The position numbers and the translations under genes were made by a program. Under the pieces are notes generated by a model. That model was not told the origin of the DNA. It made no database searches and saw only the letters and a list, made by a program, of their open reading frames with translations. A DNA stretch of 64,000 bases, from assembly GCF_018323985.1 (NCBI RefSeq), contig NZ_AP024590.1, positions 3,038,001 through 3,102,000 on the forward strand, in the 5' to 3' direction. Positions within the stretch are counted from its first letter, which is position 1. Each line of letters opens with the position of its first letter. Positions 51,168-60,096 of the stretch are shown here, piece by piece. The stretch comes from Enterobacter kobei (lineage in GTDB: Bacteria > Pseudomonadota > Gammaproteobacteria > Enterobacterales > Enterobacteriaceae).

Positions 51168-52496
51168 TTAGCGCAGTTCAGGCCAATAATCTTTGTTCGC
51201 CTCAATCAGCGCATCCAGCACCTTACGGGCTTTTTTCGCGTCAACAATGGTGCGGTTGAGGGTCAGAGCCTGCAACGCTTTGGTGTAAGAGCCTTCAAAC
51301 CAGGCCTCGACCGTCAGACGCTCATAGGCGAACTGCTGCTCGATTAGCCCTTTGTAGAAAGTCGGGATTTTGCCCACGCCATAAGGACGCGGCCCGTTGA
51401 TGCCTATTTCTGCCACCACTTCCACCATCACGTCGTTGTCGAGGTTTTCCACCAGGCCGTTATTTTCCAGCATGACGATAAATTTTTTCTTCAGATTGAA
51501 GGCGATGGCTTCCGCCAGTTCGACAATCATGTCGCCGTGGGCATCGTTGTGCACCACTTTGACGTTTTTGGTGGTGCCTTCCGCCACCGCCGTGCGGCAC
51601 TCTTCAAAGACACGTTTTTCGCGGCCATTCATCACTTCGTTGGCGCGGGTGAAATTCGCATCCAGTTTTGAGAATTTGTATTCCGGATAGAGGTAGTACT
51701 GCAAGTAAGTGTTCGGCAGATAGTCCGGGAAATCGCGCAACATGTCGGCGACAGCGGCGTAGGTGTCCAGCCAGGACTGATCGCGCTGCTCGGCATCCGC
51801 TGGTTTAAAGCCGTTATCGGAAATAATGGCTTTCAGTTGCGGCAGCAGATCGACGCCGTTTTCATCGTACAGATGGGTGAACCAGCCGAAGTGGTTGAGG
51901 CCAAAATAGACCGGCTCGAAGGTTTCCGGGTTGCGCCCCAGCAAACGCCCGTAAGAGCGCAGCAGGTTTACTGGCTGGTCGCAGATATTCAGAATACGAT
52001 CGTCATCCGGGAAGCGCTGGTTGAGCGCGTCGGCGACGATGGCTGCCGGGTTGGTATAGTTGAGGATCCACGCCTGCGGCGAGCGGGCGCGAACGTCCTC
52101 CACCAGCTGGATCATGTCGCGGATCGAGCGCATACCGTAGGCAAAACCGCCTGCGCCACAGGTTTCCTGACCAATCATGCCGAGGCTGAGCGGGATTTTT
52201 TCATCTTTTTCGCGCATCGCGTAGCCGCCGGTGCGCATCTGGCAAAAGATGAAATCCATATCGGCAAAAGCTACGTCTTTATCGGTGGTATAGGTAAATT
52301 CCAGTTCCGGATATTCTTCACGGAACAGTACTTTCGCATACTCACCTATTACCGCCTGACGCTCTTCATTAACGTCAAACATCACCAGTTTCTTCAGCGG
52401 CAGACGCGACTTGAGTTTGCATAAGGCTTTTAATAATCCCGGCGTCCAGGTGGAACCACCGCCGACTAATACGATATTAAAGGTGTTTTTCATCAT
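51168..52496 (-). CDS. 6-phospho-alpha-glucosidase-like enzyme, GH4
   Basis: GH4 enzymes cleave phosphorylated glycosides by an NAD- and Mn-dependent redox-elimination mechanism. The 442-residue product has the N-terminal Rossmann motif LVGGGSTWTPGLL near 12, LNYTNPAAIVADAL near 150, the metal/specificity motif NICDQP near 172 and GLNHFGWFTH near 202. The Asp in CDQP is that of alpha-glucosidases (CDMP in GlvA/AglB); beta-specific members carry Asn. It resembles GlvA-type maltose-6'-phosphate glucosidases, including the end ANKDYWPEL. It is 8 bases after the PTS gene. Confidence 0.85.
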   Translation of the reverse strand: MMKNTFNIVLVGGGSTWTPGLLKALCKLKSRLPLKKLVMFDVNEERQAVIGEYAKVLFREEYPELEFTYTTDKDVAFADMDFIFCQMRTGGYAMREKDEKIPLSLGMIGQETCGAGGFAYGMRSIRDMIQLVEDVRARSPQAWILNYTNPAAIVADALNQRFPDDDRILNICDQPVNLLRSYGRLLGRNPETFEPVYFGLNHFGWFTHLYDENGVDLLPQLKAIISDNGFKPADAEQRDQSWLDTYAAVADMLRDFPDYLPNTYLQYYLYPEYKFSKLDANFTRANEVMNGREKRVFEECRTAVAEGTTKNVKVVHNDAHGDMIVELAEAIAFNLKKKFIVMLENNGLVENLDNDVMVEVVAEIGINGPRPYGVGKIPTFYKGLIEQQFAYERLTVEAWFEGSYTKALQALTLNRTIVDAKKARKVLDALIEANKDYWPELR

Positions 52497-52504
52497 CAGT
52501 TCTC

Positions 52505-54109
52505 TTATGGCGTCTGTTGAAGTAATTGTTGTTTTACGGCGCTGGCGATGCTTTCCACCTGCGGACCGTAAATAACCTGAAGATCGTTCTCGGTGGTGCG
52601 AATAAACCCGTTGGCCCCGCTCTGTTTCAGCGCGGCTTCGTCCACTTTCGCCATATCGCGAAGTTTGACGCGCAGCCGGGTAAAGCAGCAGTCCACGTGG
52701 TGAATATTTCCCCCGCCGCCCAGCCCCTGAATAATCAACGCGGTTTCACCGGATACCTTGTCTGTGCCTGTGATTACGCTGCGCACGCGGCCATCCTCTT
52801 CCCGCCCTGGCGTTCTGGCATTGGTGCGTAAAATGACCCATTTAAATACGACGTAATACGCCGGCGCCCATATCGCGCCCTGAAGTAAACTGAACCACCA
52901 CTGGGTTTTCGCGCCACCCAGTACGCCGAACACCATAAAGTCGATAAAGCCGCCCTGGATATTACCGATCATCACCTCCAGCAGTTGCGCGCAGGCAAAG
53001 GAAAGCCCGGACATGACGGCGTGGAATAAGAACAAAATGGGTGAGACGAAGATGAAGCTGAATTCCAGCGGCTCGGTGATGCCGGTGGTAAAGGAGGCCA
53101 GCGCTCCGGCCATCATTAAGGCTTTGACGCGCTGTTTATGCGCCGGGCGGGCACAGCGATAGATCGCCAGCGCCGCCGCCGGTAAACCAAACATCATCAC
53201 CGGAATTTTACCCTGCGCCAGAAAGCGCGTGGCTTCGCGGGTGATGTCATCCGCCAGCGCACCAGGATGGGCAAGGGCGTAATTGAAAATAGAGAGCGCA
53301 CCGATCACGCTTTCGTTATCGACATGCACCATGCCGCCTACCGGCGTGAAGCGCACGGTTTCATTAAGGATATGGTGCAGACCCGTCGGGATCAGAATAC
53401 GTTCGGTAAAGGCGTAAACAAAGGTGCCGAACGGCCCGGACTCGCCAATAAATTCACCGATATGAATAATCGCTGTGGCAATAACCGGCCAGAGTAATGA
53501 CATTAAAACGCCGACCAGCGGCAGCACTACGACGGTAATAATGGGCACAAAGCGGCGGCCACCAAAATAGGCGATGGCCGCCGGGAGTTTAATCGTATAA
53601 AAGCGGTTGTGCAGTATTACCGTGACCATGCCAGCAATAACCCCGCCGAGCACGCTCATCTGATAGGAAAATATCCCCAGCGTGCTGGCAAATTCCGCGG
53701 AATACATCACCGCTTCGGTCTGGCTGTAGCCTTTTTCCACAAATGCAGCCACGGAGGTCGTCGCCGGAGTTAAGCCCTGCACCAGCAGACTAAAATTAAC
53801 GCCGACGTGAAAGGTAATAAAACCAATCACCGCTGCCAGCGCGGCGGTGGGTTTTTCATCCCGCGCCAGTCCAATAGCGGCGGCAATGGCAAAGAGTAAG
53901 GGTAAATTGGCAAACAGCGATCCAGCCACCTTACGAATAAAGCCGATGATGTGCTGCATCAGTTGGGCATTCATCATGTCGGCACTGACAATCGCCGGGT
54001 TTTGCAGTGCCGCCGCGAGGCCCAGAAATATCCCGGCGGCGGCAATCACCGAAATCGGCATCATTAATGCCTTGCCTAAATCTTGTAAAAACTCGCCAGC
54101 GCGACTCAT
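52505..54109 (-). CDS. PTS EIICB of the glucose superfamily, alpha-glucoside type
   Basis: This inner-membrane phosphotransferase imports a sugar with phosphorylation. The 534-residue product has EIIC (about residues 1-425, ten hydrophobic segments; substrate motif TGITEPLEFSF near 345) and a C-terminal EIIB domain with the phospho-Cys in HVDCCFTRLRV near 473 (the second of two Cys). No EIIA domain is present, so a soluble EIIA such as Crr would be used, as in GlvC/MalX types. The ATG at 54109 follows AAGGA with 7-base spacing; an upstream TTG is less likely. The partner GH4 gene suggests an alpha-glucoside. Confidence 0.88.
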   Translation of the reverse strand: MSRAGEFLQDLGKALMMPISVIAAAGIFLGLAAALQNPAIVSADMMNAQLMQHIIGFIRKVAGSLFANLPLLFAIAAAIGLARDEKPTAALAAVIGFITFHVGVNFSLLVQGLTPATTSVAAFVEKGYSQTEAVMYSAEFASTLGIFSYQMSVLGGVIAGMVTVILHNRFYTIKLPAAIAYFGGRRFVPIITVVVLPLVGVLMSLLWPVIATAIIHIGEFIGESGPFGTFVYAFTERILIPTGLHHILNETVRFTPVGGMVHVDNESVIGALSIFNYALAHPGALADDITREATRFLAQGKIPVMMFGLPAAALAIYRCARPAHKQRVKALMMAGALASFTTGITEPLEFSFIFVSPILFLFHAVMSGLSFACAQLLEVMIGNIQGGFIDFMVFGVLGGAKTQWWFSLLQGAIWAPAYYVVFKWVILRTNARTPGREEDGRVRSVITGTDKVSGETALIIQGLGGGGNIHHVDCCFTRLRVKLRDMAKVDEAALKQSGANGFIRTTENDLQVIYGPQVESIASAVKQQLLQQTP

Positions 54110-54172
54110 AGCGTGATCCTTATTCAAGTAAGGGTATTACGGATCGAGAACCTGCCACGAGTATAGGCAGCT

Positions 54173-54190
54173 TAGATGTATAGTTGTCTA
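54173..54190. promoter_or_regulatory. Possible operator in the GntR-PTS spacer
   Basis: TAGA-N10-TCTA lies 64 bases upstream of the PTS start codon, between the regulator gene and the PTS gene. Only the 4-bp arms and the central TA are symmetric, so this is a tentative GntR-type site. Confidence 0.3.
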
Positions 54191-54237
54191 GCCCACTTAT
54201 TTTATAACCAGAGTTGGATCACAGAACAGCGTTGCTG

Positions 54238-54972
54238 TTACGGACGTTCGGCGGTCAGCGTGAAACGGTAATGCTGCTGGTTGTAATAGATTTCGGAAAC
54301 TTCGAAGGGAATGCCTTCCGCAAGCCAGGCGACGGAAGTGGCATGTAAAACGGGTTCATCACGGTTGATACCGAGCATATCACGCACGTCCTGGGACGGC
54401 AGCTCAGCACGGATCTCTTTTTCTGAGCGGGCAACGGTGTGGCCTTTGCGGCTGATATAGGCGTATTTCGAGGCGTTGAGATCGGCTTCGCACAGATCGC
54501 TGAACGGGGCAAACAGCATCCAGGACTGTTCAAACACAAAGGGCACCTCATCCAGCAGGCGCAGGCGTTTCATAAACCATACCCCTTCCCCGGCCTGTAT
54601 ATGCAGCTTTTCTGCTATCTCAGCAGGCGCAGCCTGACGTGAAAGGCAGATAAGGCGATTGATCACCGGCTCGTCAAGGCCCAGCGTGGCTTCGCTGGAG
54701 GAGAGATGGCGATCGAGAGGTAACGGAATGCGCAGGATTTTTTTGGGGTGGGCGACAAAGGTGCCCTGGCCGCGACGGCGCTCGACTTTTCCCTGACGCA
54801 CCAGATAATCGACGGCTTTGCGCGCGGTCATGCGCGACACCGAAAACTGCTGGCAGAGTTCATTTTCCGACGGGATAACGTCGCCCGGGCGTAAATCACC
54901 GGCGCAGATGCGACCCGTCAGATATTGCTCAAGCTGTAAATATACCGGGACGGTAGAATGTTTATCGATCAT
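54238..54972 (-). CDS. GntR/HutC-family regulator of the GH4-PTS operon
   Basis: The 244-residue product has a winged helix-turn-helix (about 5-75; SVSRMTARKAVDYLVRQGK, then GQGTFVAHP) and a UTRA domain (about 90-240) with the family segments EVPFVFEQSWMLF and EGIPFEVSEIYYN. It is immediately upstream of the PTS and GH4 genes in the same direction, so it probably controls them in response to the phosphorylated sugar. The frame is open to a GTG at 54987, but the ATG at 54972 has GGAG 7 bases before it. Confidence 0.87.
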   Translation of the reverse strand: MIDKHSTVPVYLQLEQYLTGRICAGDLRPGDVIPSENELCQQFSVSRMTARKAVDYLVRQGKVERRRGQGTFVAHPKKILRIPLPLDRHLSSSEATLGLDEPVINRLICLSRQAAPAEIAEKLHIQAGEGVWFMKRLRLLDEVPFVFEQSWMLFAPFSDLCEADLNASKYAYISRKGHTVARSEKEIRAELPSQDVRDMLGINRDEPVLHATSVAWLAEGIPFEVSEIYYNQQHYRFTLTAERP

Positions 54973-55031
54973 CAGAGCGCTCCGCACAGAGTGAAGCGTA
55001 TGTTAGCGGCCCCGCCGTAAAGAGACAAGAA

Positions 55032-55121
55032 CCCCTCACCCTAACCCTCTCCCGAGGGGAGAGGGGATCGTTTGTACCCGTATTTCCCCCTCTCCCGAGG
55101 GGAGAGGGCCGGGGTGAGGGG
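55032..55121. repeat. Nested inverted repeat of two hairpin units
   Basis: The region holds two copies of CCCTCTCCCGAGGGGAGAGGG, each itself a hairpin. The left copy is preceded by CCCCTCACCCTAA and the right followed by CCGGGGTGAGGGG, so the whole 90-base block is also an inverted repeat. CCCTCACCCTAACCCTCTCCC is a word often seen dispersed in enterobacterial intergenic DNA. It lies between the GntR gene and the 3' end of rhlE and may act as an rhlE terminator. Confidence 0.8.
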
Positions 55122-55127
55122 CAATCG

Positions 55128-56468
55128 TTACTGGGCTGCCGGTTTGCGAGGACGCGGACGGCGCGGTTTTTCACCGGCCGGCTTTGATTCGCTGGTGCGG
55201 CGCGCGCCAGGCGCTGCGCTGTCGCTACGGCGTGGCTGCTGGCTGCGACCATTGCCGCCCTGCCCGCGTCCACCACCGCCGCCACTGCGCTGCTGGCGAC
55301 CATTCTGAATAGGTTCCGCTTTGATCGACGGATCCGGCTCATAGCCCGCAACGGCAATACGCGGGATCTCTTTTTTCAGCAGACGTTCAATATCACGCAG
55401 CAGTTTATGCTCGTCGACGCAGACCAGCGATAACGCTTCGCCGGTTGCCGCGGCACGACCGGTACGGCCAATACGGTGCACATAGTCTTCCGGCACGTTT
55501 GGCAGTTCATAGTTCACCACGTGAGGAAGCTCTTCAATATCCAGCCCACGGGCGGCGATATCAGTCGCCACCAGCACGCGCAGTTCGCCGGATTTGAAAT
55601 CAGCCAGTGCCCGGGTACGTGCGCCCTGGCTTTTATTGCCGTGGATCGCCGCACTGCGGATGCCGTCTTTGTTCAGCTGCTCGGCAAGATGGTTCGCGCC
55701 GTGCTTGGTACGGGTAAACACCAGCACCTGTTGCCAGTTGCCCTGGCCGATCATCTGAGACAGCAGTTCCCGTTTGCGTTTTTTATCCACAAAGTGAACG
55801 TGCTGGGTGATCTGCTCAGAGGCGGTGTTGCGACGCGCCACTTCGATTTCCAGTGGGTTGTGCAGCAGTTTTTCCGCCAGACCTTTGATCTCATCAGAAA
55901 AGGTGGCAGAGAACAGCAGGTTCTGACGTTTTTTCGGCAGCTTCGCCAGTACACGACGAATATCGTGAATGAAGCCCATGTCGAGCATGCGGTCAGCTTC
56001 GTCCAGCACGAGGATCTCAACGCTGTCGAGCTTCAGAGCGTTCTGGTGTTCCAGATCCAGTAAACGGCCCGGTGTTGCCACCAGCACGTCCACGCCGCCG
56101 CGCAGTTTCAGCATCTGCGGGTTGATGCTCACACCGCCGAAAACCACCAGCGAGCGAATGTTCAGGTATTTACTGTATTCACGGACGTTCTCGCCGACCT
56201 GAGCTGCCAGCTCGCGGGTAGGCGTCAGGATCAGCGCACGCACCGGACGGCGCGCTTTGCTGTGCGGCTCGTTATCCACCAGGTGCTGCAATAACGGCAG
56301 CGTGAAGCCTGCGGTTTTGCCGGTACCGGTTTGGGCGCTGGCCATCAGGTCGCGCCCCTGCAACACGGCCGGAATGGCCTGTTGCTGAATTGGAGTGGGT
56401 TCACGGTAGCCCTGCTCGGCAACGGCGCGCAGGATCTCAGGGTTTAAACCCAGTTCATCAAAAGACAT
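55128..56468 (-). CDS. rhlE: DEAD-box RNA helicase RhlE
   Basis: RhlE is an ATP-dependent RNA helicase that aids ribosome assembly. The 446-residue product has the Q motif near 5-30 (EPTPIQQQAIP), Walker A ASAQTGTGKTAGF near 43, PTRELAAQ, DEAD near 155, SAT, and the second domain motifs (VFTRTKHGA, ATDIAARGLDIE, HRIGRTGRA). The C-terminal tail is Gly/Arg/Pro rich and basic (GGGGRGQGGNGR, KPRRPRPRKP). It is in the E. coli order relative to cecR and dinG, though the GH4-PTS operon has been placed between rhlE and dinG. Confidence 0.95.
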   Translation of the reverse strand: MSFDELGLNPEILRAVAEQGYREPTPIQQQAIPAVLQGRDLMASAQTGTGKTAGFTLPLLQHLVDNEPHSKARRPVRALILTPTRELAAQVGENVREYSKYLNIRSLVVFGGVSINPQMLKLRGGVDVLVATPGRLLDLEHQNALKLDSVEILVLDEADRMLDMGFIHDIRRVLAKLPKKRQNLLFSATFSDEIKGLAEKLLHNPLEIEVARRNTASEQITQHVHFVDKKRKRELLSQMIGQGNWQQVLVFTRTKHGANHLAEQLNKDGIRSAAIHGNKSQGARTRALADFKSGELRVLVATDIAARGLDIEELPHVVNYELPNVPEDYVHRIGRTGRAAATGEALSLVCVDEHKLLRDIERLLKKEIPRIAVAGYEPDPSIKAEPIQNGRQQRSGGGGGRGQGGNGRSQQPRRSDSAAPGARRTSESKPAGEKPRRPRPRKPAAQ

Positions 56469-56663
56469 AACAACTCCGAACCGCCCCGACCGTTACCGGT
56501 GTAGTTTTCAGGGAGATCAGTAACGTGACGGATGACAAAAACCACAATGTCATGAAGAGGCGGAGTGTAGCAGCTTTTGTGACGCACCGCATAAATTATC
56601 CCTTCGCCCGTTGTCAGCACGATAAATCACTAAACTGGACAAGGTTAAAAAAACGGCATAATG

Positions 56664-56683
56664 TTAATCAATCGATTGATTAA
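56664..56683. promoter_or_regulatory. Perfect 20-bp palindrome upstream of cecR
   Basis: TTAATCAATCGATTGATTAA is fully symmetric and ends 14 bases before the cecR start codon. TetR-family regulators commonly bind such palindromes at their own promoters, so autoregulation by CecR is likely. Confidence 0.8.
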
Positions 56684-56697
56684 TTTTTAATGACGCC

Positions 56698-57375
56698 ATG
56701 AATGCATCCCTGAAAACCACCAAAGGCGAACAGGCAAAAGGCCTGCTGATCAAAGCCGCGCTGGCGCAGTTTGGTGAGTATGGCCTGAATGCCACCACCC
56801 GTGAGATTGCCGCGCAGGCCGGGCAAAACATTGCCGCTATCCCTTACTATTTTGGTTCGAAAGAGGATCTTTACCTCGCCTGCGCCCAATCAATTGCCGA
56901 CTTTATTGGCGAGAACTTCCGCGCCCATGCCGAGGCCGCCGAGCAGTTGCTGGCACAGCCCGCGCCGGAGAAAGCGGCCATTCGCGAGCTGATCCTGCGC
57001 GCCTGCAACAACATGATCCAGTTGCTGACGGAAGATGAAACGCTGCCGCTGAGTAAATTTATCTCCCGCGAACAGCTCTCCCCTACCCGCGCCTATCACC
57101 TGATCCACCAGCAGGTGATCGATCCGCTGCACAGTCATTTAACACGCTTGATCGCCGCCTTCACCGGACGGGATGCCGGCGATACGCGCACGATTTTGCA
57201 TACCCACGCCCTGCTCGGCGAAATCCTCGCGTTTCGCCTGGGCCGGGAAACTATTTTACTGCGCGCTGGCTGGCAGGCGTTTGATACGGACAAATGTGCG
57301 CAAATTTATGAAGTCATCTGCTGCCATCTCGATCTTATCCTCGAAGGATTAACGTTAAGGAGCCAGGAGTCATGA
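56698..57375 (+). CDS. cecR: TetR-family regulator CecR (YbiH)
   Basis: CecR represses the ybhGFSR efflux operon and, in E. coli, affects rhlE; it influences resistance to cefoperazone and chloramphenicol. The 225-residue product has the TetR helix-turn-helix at about 12-58 (GEYGLNATTREIAAQAG, then PYYFGSKEDLY) and a C-terminal ligand domain of the DUF1956 type. It is divergent from rhlE and its stop overlaps the ybhG start by 4 bases, so it is cotranscribed with its targets. Confidence 0.94.
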   Translation: MNASLKTTKGEQAKGLLIKAALAQFGEYGLNATTREIAAQAGQNIAAIPYYFGSKEDLYLACAQSIADFIGENFRAHAEAAEQLLAQPAPEKAAIRELILRACNNMIQLLTEDETLPLSKFISREQLSPTRAYHLIHQQVIDPLHSHLTRLIAAFTGRDAGDTRTILHTHALLGEILAFRLGRETILLRAGWQAFDTDKCAQIYEVICCHLDLILEGLTLRSQES

Positions 57376-58367
57376 AAAAACCGGTGATTATCGCACTGGC
57401 GATGGTCGTGGTGCTCGCCATTATCGGCGCGGGCACGCTGTGGTATCAAAGCCGACAGGATCAGCCGCTGACGCTGTACGGCAACGTAGATATTCGCACG
57501 GTCAACCTCAGCTTTCGCGTCGGGGGACGGCTACAGACGCTGAACGTCGATGAAGGCGATCAGCTGAAGGCGGGCCAGACGCTGGGCGTGCTGGATCGCG
57601 CGCCCTATGAGAATGCGTTATTGCAGGCGAAAGCCAACGTCTCCACTGCTCAGGCGAAATACGATCTGACGACCGCAGGCTATCGTGATGAAGAGATCGC
57701 CCAGGCCGTGGCAGCGGTCAATCAGGCACGCGCGGCCTATGACTATGCGCAGAACTTTTATCAGCGCCAGCAGGGGCTGTGGAAAACCCGCGTGATCTCC
57801 GCCAACGATCTGGAAAATGCCCGTTCGTCACGCGACCAGGCGCAGGCCAGCCTGAAATCGGCGCAGGATAAGCTCAGCCAGTTCCGTGCCGGGAATCGTC
57901 CGCAGGAGATCGCGCAGGCGAAAGCGGGCCTTGAACAGGCGCAGGCACAGCTGGCTCAGGCGGAGCTGGATCTGCATGACACCACGCTGGTTGCCCCGTC
58001 CGACGGCACCGTCCTCACCCGCGCCGTGGAGCCGGGCAGTATGCTGAACGCGGGCAGCACGGTGTTAACCCTGTCGCTTACCCGCCCGGTATGGGTGCGC
58101 GCCTATATTAATGAACGGAGCCTCAGCGAGGCGCGGCCAGGGCGGGAGATCCTGCTCTATACCGATGGCCGACCGGATAAGCCCTATCACGGCAAAATCG
58201 GTTTTGTTTCGCCGACGGCGGAGTTCACGCCGAAGACCGTCGAGACGCCGGATCTGCGCACCGACCTGGTGTATCGCCTGCGCATTATCGTCACCGATGC
58301 CGACGATAACCTGCGCCAGGGAATGCCGATCACCGCCACTTTCCAGGACACCGCGGCGCATGAGTAA
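57372..58367 (+). CDS. ybhG: HlyD-type membrane-fusion protein YbhG
   Basis: YbhG is the periplasmic adaptor of the YbhFSR ABC exporter. The 331-residue product has an N-terminal anchor helix or uncleaved signal (residues 4-25), a lipoyl half (GGRLQTLNVDEGDQLKAGQ near 50), an alpha-hairpin coiled coil rich in Gln/Ala (about 80-210), and a beta-barrel (VAPSDGTVLTRAVEPG near 212). Its stop overlaps the ybhF start by 8 bases. Confidence 0.94.
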   Translation: MKKPVIIALAMVVVLAIIGAGTLWYQSRQDQPLTLYGNVDIRTVNLSFRVGGRLQTLNVDEGDQLKAGQTLGVLDRAPYENALLQAKANVSTAQAKYDLTTAGYRDEEIAQAVAAVNQARAAYDYAQNFYQRQQGLWKTRVISANDLENARSSRDQAQASLKSAQDKLSQFRAGNRPQEIAQAKAGLEQAQAQLAQAELDLHDTTLVAPSDGTVLTRAVEPGSMLNAGSTVLTLSLTRPVWVRAYINERSLSEARPGREILLYTDGRPDKPYHGKIGFVSPTAEFTPKTVETPDLRTDLVYRLRIIVTDADDNLRQGMPITATFQDTAAHE

Positions 58368-60096
58368 TGACGCGATCCAGTTAAGCGGCCTGGTAAAACG
58401 CTTTGCCGGGATGGACAAGCCCGCCGTGGCGCGGCTGGACTGCGAGATCGCCTCCGGCTACGTCACCGGCCTTGTCGGGCCGGACGGCGCGGGCAAAACG
58501 ACGCTGATGCGCATGCTGGCCGGGCTGATGAAACCCGACGAGGGCGAGGCGCGGGTACTGGGGTTTGATCCCATCAGGGACGACCGCGCGCTGCACGCCG
58601 TGCTGGGCTATATGCCGCAAAAATTCGGCCTGTATGAAGATCTGACGGTGATGGAAAACCTTAATCTGTATGCCGATCTGCGCAGCGTGACGGGGGATGC
58701 GCGTAAGCAAACCTTCGCGCGGCTGCTGGAATTCACCGCCCTGGGTCCGTTCACCGGGCGGCTGGCGGGGAAACTCTCCGGCGGCATGAAGCAGAAGCTT
58801 GGGCTGGCCTGTACGCTGGTGGGCGAGCCTAAAGTACTGCTGCTCGACGAGCCTGGGGTCGGCGTCGATCCTATCTCCCGCCGGGAGCTGTGGCAGATGG
58901 TGCATGAACTGGCGGGTGACGGAATGCTGATCCTGTGGAGCACCTCTTATCTGGACGAGGCGGAACAGTGCCGCGATGTGCTGCTGATGAACGAAGGCGA
59001 ACTGCTGTATCAGGGCGAGCCTAAAGCGCTGACGCAAACCATCGCCGGACGCAGTTTTCTGCTGCACAGTCCGCAGGAGAATAACCGTCGTCTGTTGCAG
59101 CGCGCGCTGAAGCTGCCGCAGGTGAGCGACGGTATGATCCAGGGCAAATCGGTGCGCCTGATCCTCAAAAAAGAGGCCACCGCCGATGACATTCGCCAGG
59201 CACCCGGTATGCCGGACATTGAGATCGCTGAAACCGCGCCGCGCTTTGAGGATGCATTTATCGATCTGCTCGGCGGCGCGGGCGCGTCGGAATCGCCGCT
59301 CGGCGCTATTTTGCACACCGTTAACGGCAACGCGGACGAAACGGTGATCGAAGCGCAGTCCCTGACCAAAAAATTCGGTGATTTCGCCGCCACCGATCAC
59401 GTGGATTTCAGCGTGAAGCGCGGGGAGATCTTCGGTCTGCTCGGGCCGAACGGTGCGGGGAAATCCACCACCTTTAAGATGATGTGCGGATTGCTGGTGC
59501 CCACCTCTGGCAAAGCGCTGGTACTGGGTATGGATCTGAAAGTCAGTTCCGGCAAAGCGCGCCAGCATCTGGGCTATATGGCGCAAAAATTCTCGCTGTA
59601 CGGCAACCTGAGCGTTGAACAGAACCTGCGCTTTTTCTCCGGCGTCTATGGCCTGCGCGGGCGGGCGCAGGATGAGAAAATCAACCGCATGAGCGAGGCG
59701 TTCGGTCTGAAAAGCCTCGCCGGACAGGCGACGGACTCGCTGCCGCTCGGCTTTAAACAGCGGCTGGCGCTGGCCTGCTCGCTCATGCACGAGCCGGATA
59801 TTTTGTTTCTGGATGAGCCAACCTCCGGCGTCGATCCCCTCACCCGCCGTGAATTCTGGCTGCACATCAACAGCATGGTGGAAAAAGGCGTCACCGTGAT
59901 GGTGACCACGCACTTTATGGATGAAGCGGAATACTGCGATCGTATTGGCCTGGTGTATCGCGGCAAGCTGATTGCCAGCGGCACGCCGGACGATCTCAAA
60001 GCGCAGGCCGCCGACGATGCGCAGCCGGATCCAACCATGGAGCAGGCGTTTATTCGCCTGATCAACGACTGGGACGAGGAGCATGCCAATGAGTAG
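58360..60096 (+). CDS. ybhF: Dual-domain ABC transporter ATPase YbhF
   Basis: YbhF is the ATPase of the YbhFSR exporter (drug export and, in E. coli, sodium or lithium efflux). The 578-residue product contains two fused nucleotide-binding domains. Domain 1 has GPDGAGKTT near 41, LSGGMKQK near 140 and LLLDEPGVGVD near 158. Domain 2 has GPNGAGKST near 360 and ILFLDEPTSGVD near 480, but its signature reads LPLGFKQR in place of LSGGQ, a known feature of the family. The start ATG overlaps ybhG; longer frames upstream are inside ybhG. Confidence 0.94.
   Translation: MSNDAIQLSGLVKRFAGMDKPAVARLDCEIASGYVTGLVGPDGAGKTTLMRMLAGLMKPDEGEARVLGFDPIRDDRALHAVLGYMPQKFGLYEDLTVMENLNLYADLRSVTGDARKQTFARLLEFTALGPFTGRLAGKLSGGMKQKLGLACTLVGEPKVLLLDEPGVGVDPISRRELWQMVHELAGDGMLILWSTSYLDEAEQCRDVLLMNEGELLYQGEPKALTQTIAGRSFLLHSPQENNRRLLQRALKLPQVSDGMIQGKSVRLILKKEATADDIRQAPGMPDIEIAETAPRFEDAFIDLLGGAGASESPLGAILHTVNGNADETVIEAQSLTKKFGDFAATDHVDFSVKRGEIFGLLGPNGAGKSTTFKMMCGLLVPTSGKALVLGMDLKVSSGKARQHLGYMAQKFSLYGNLSVEQNLRFFSGVYGLRGRAQDEKINRMSEAFGLKSLAGQATDSLPLGFKQRLALACSLMHEPDILFLDEPTSGVDPLTRREFWLHINSMVEKGVTVMVTTHFMDEAEYCDRIGLVYRGKLIASGTPDDLKAQAADDAQPDPTMEQAFIRLINDWDEEHANE

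Noticed and set aside
59700..59830. Degenerate signature (LPLGF) in the second ATPase domain of ybhF taken as a damaging mutation
   Set aside because: The E. coli protein has the same degeneration, so it is a family trait.
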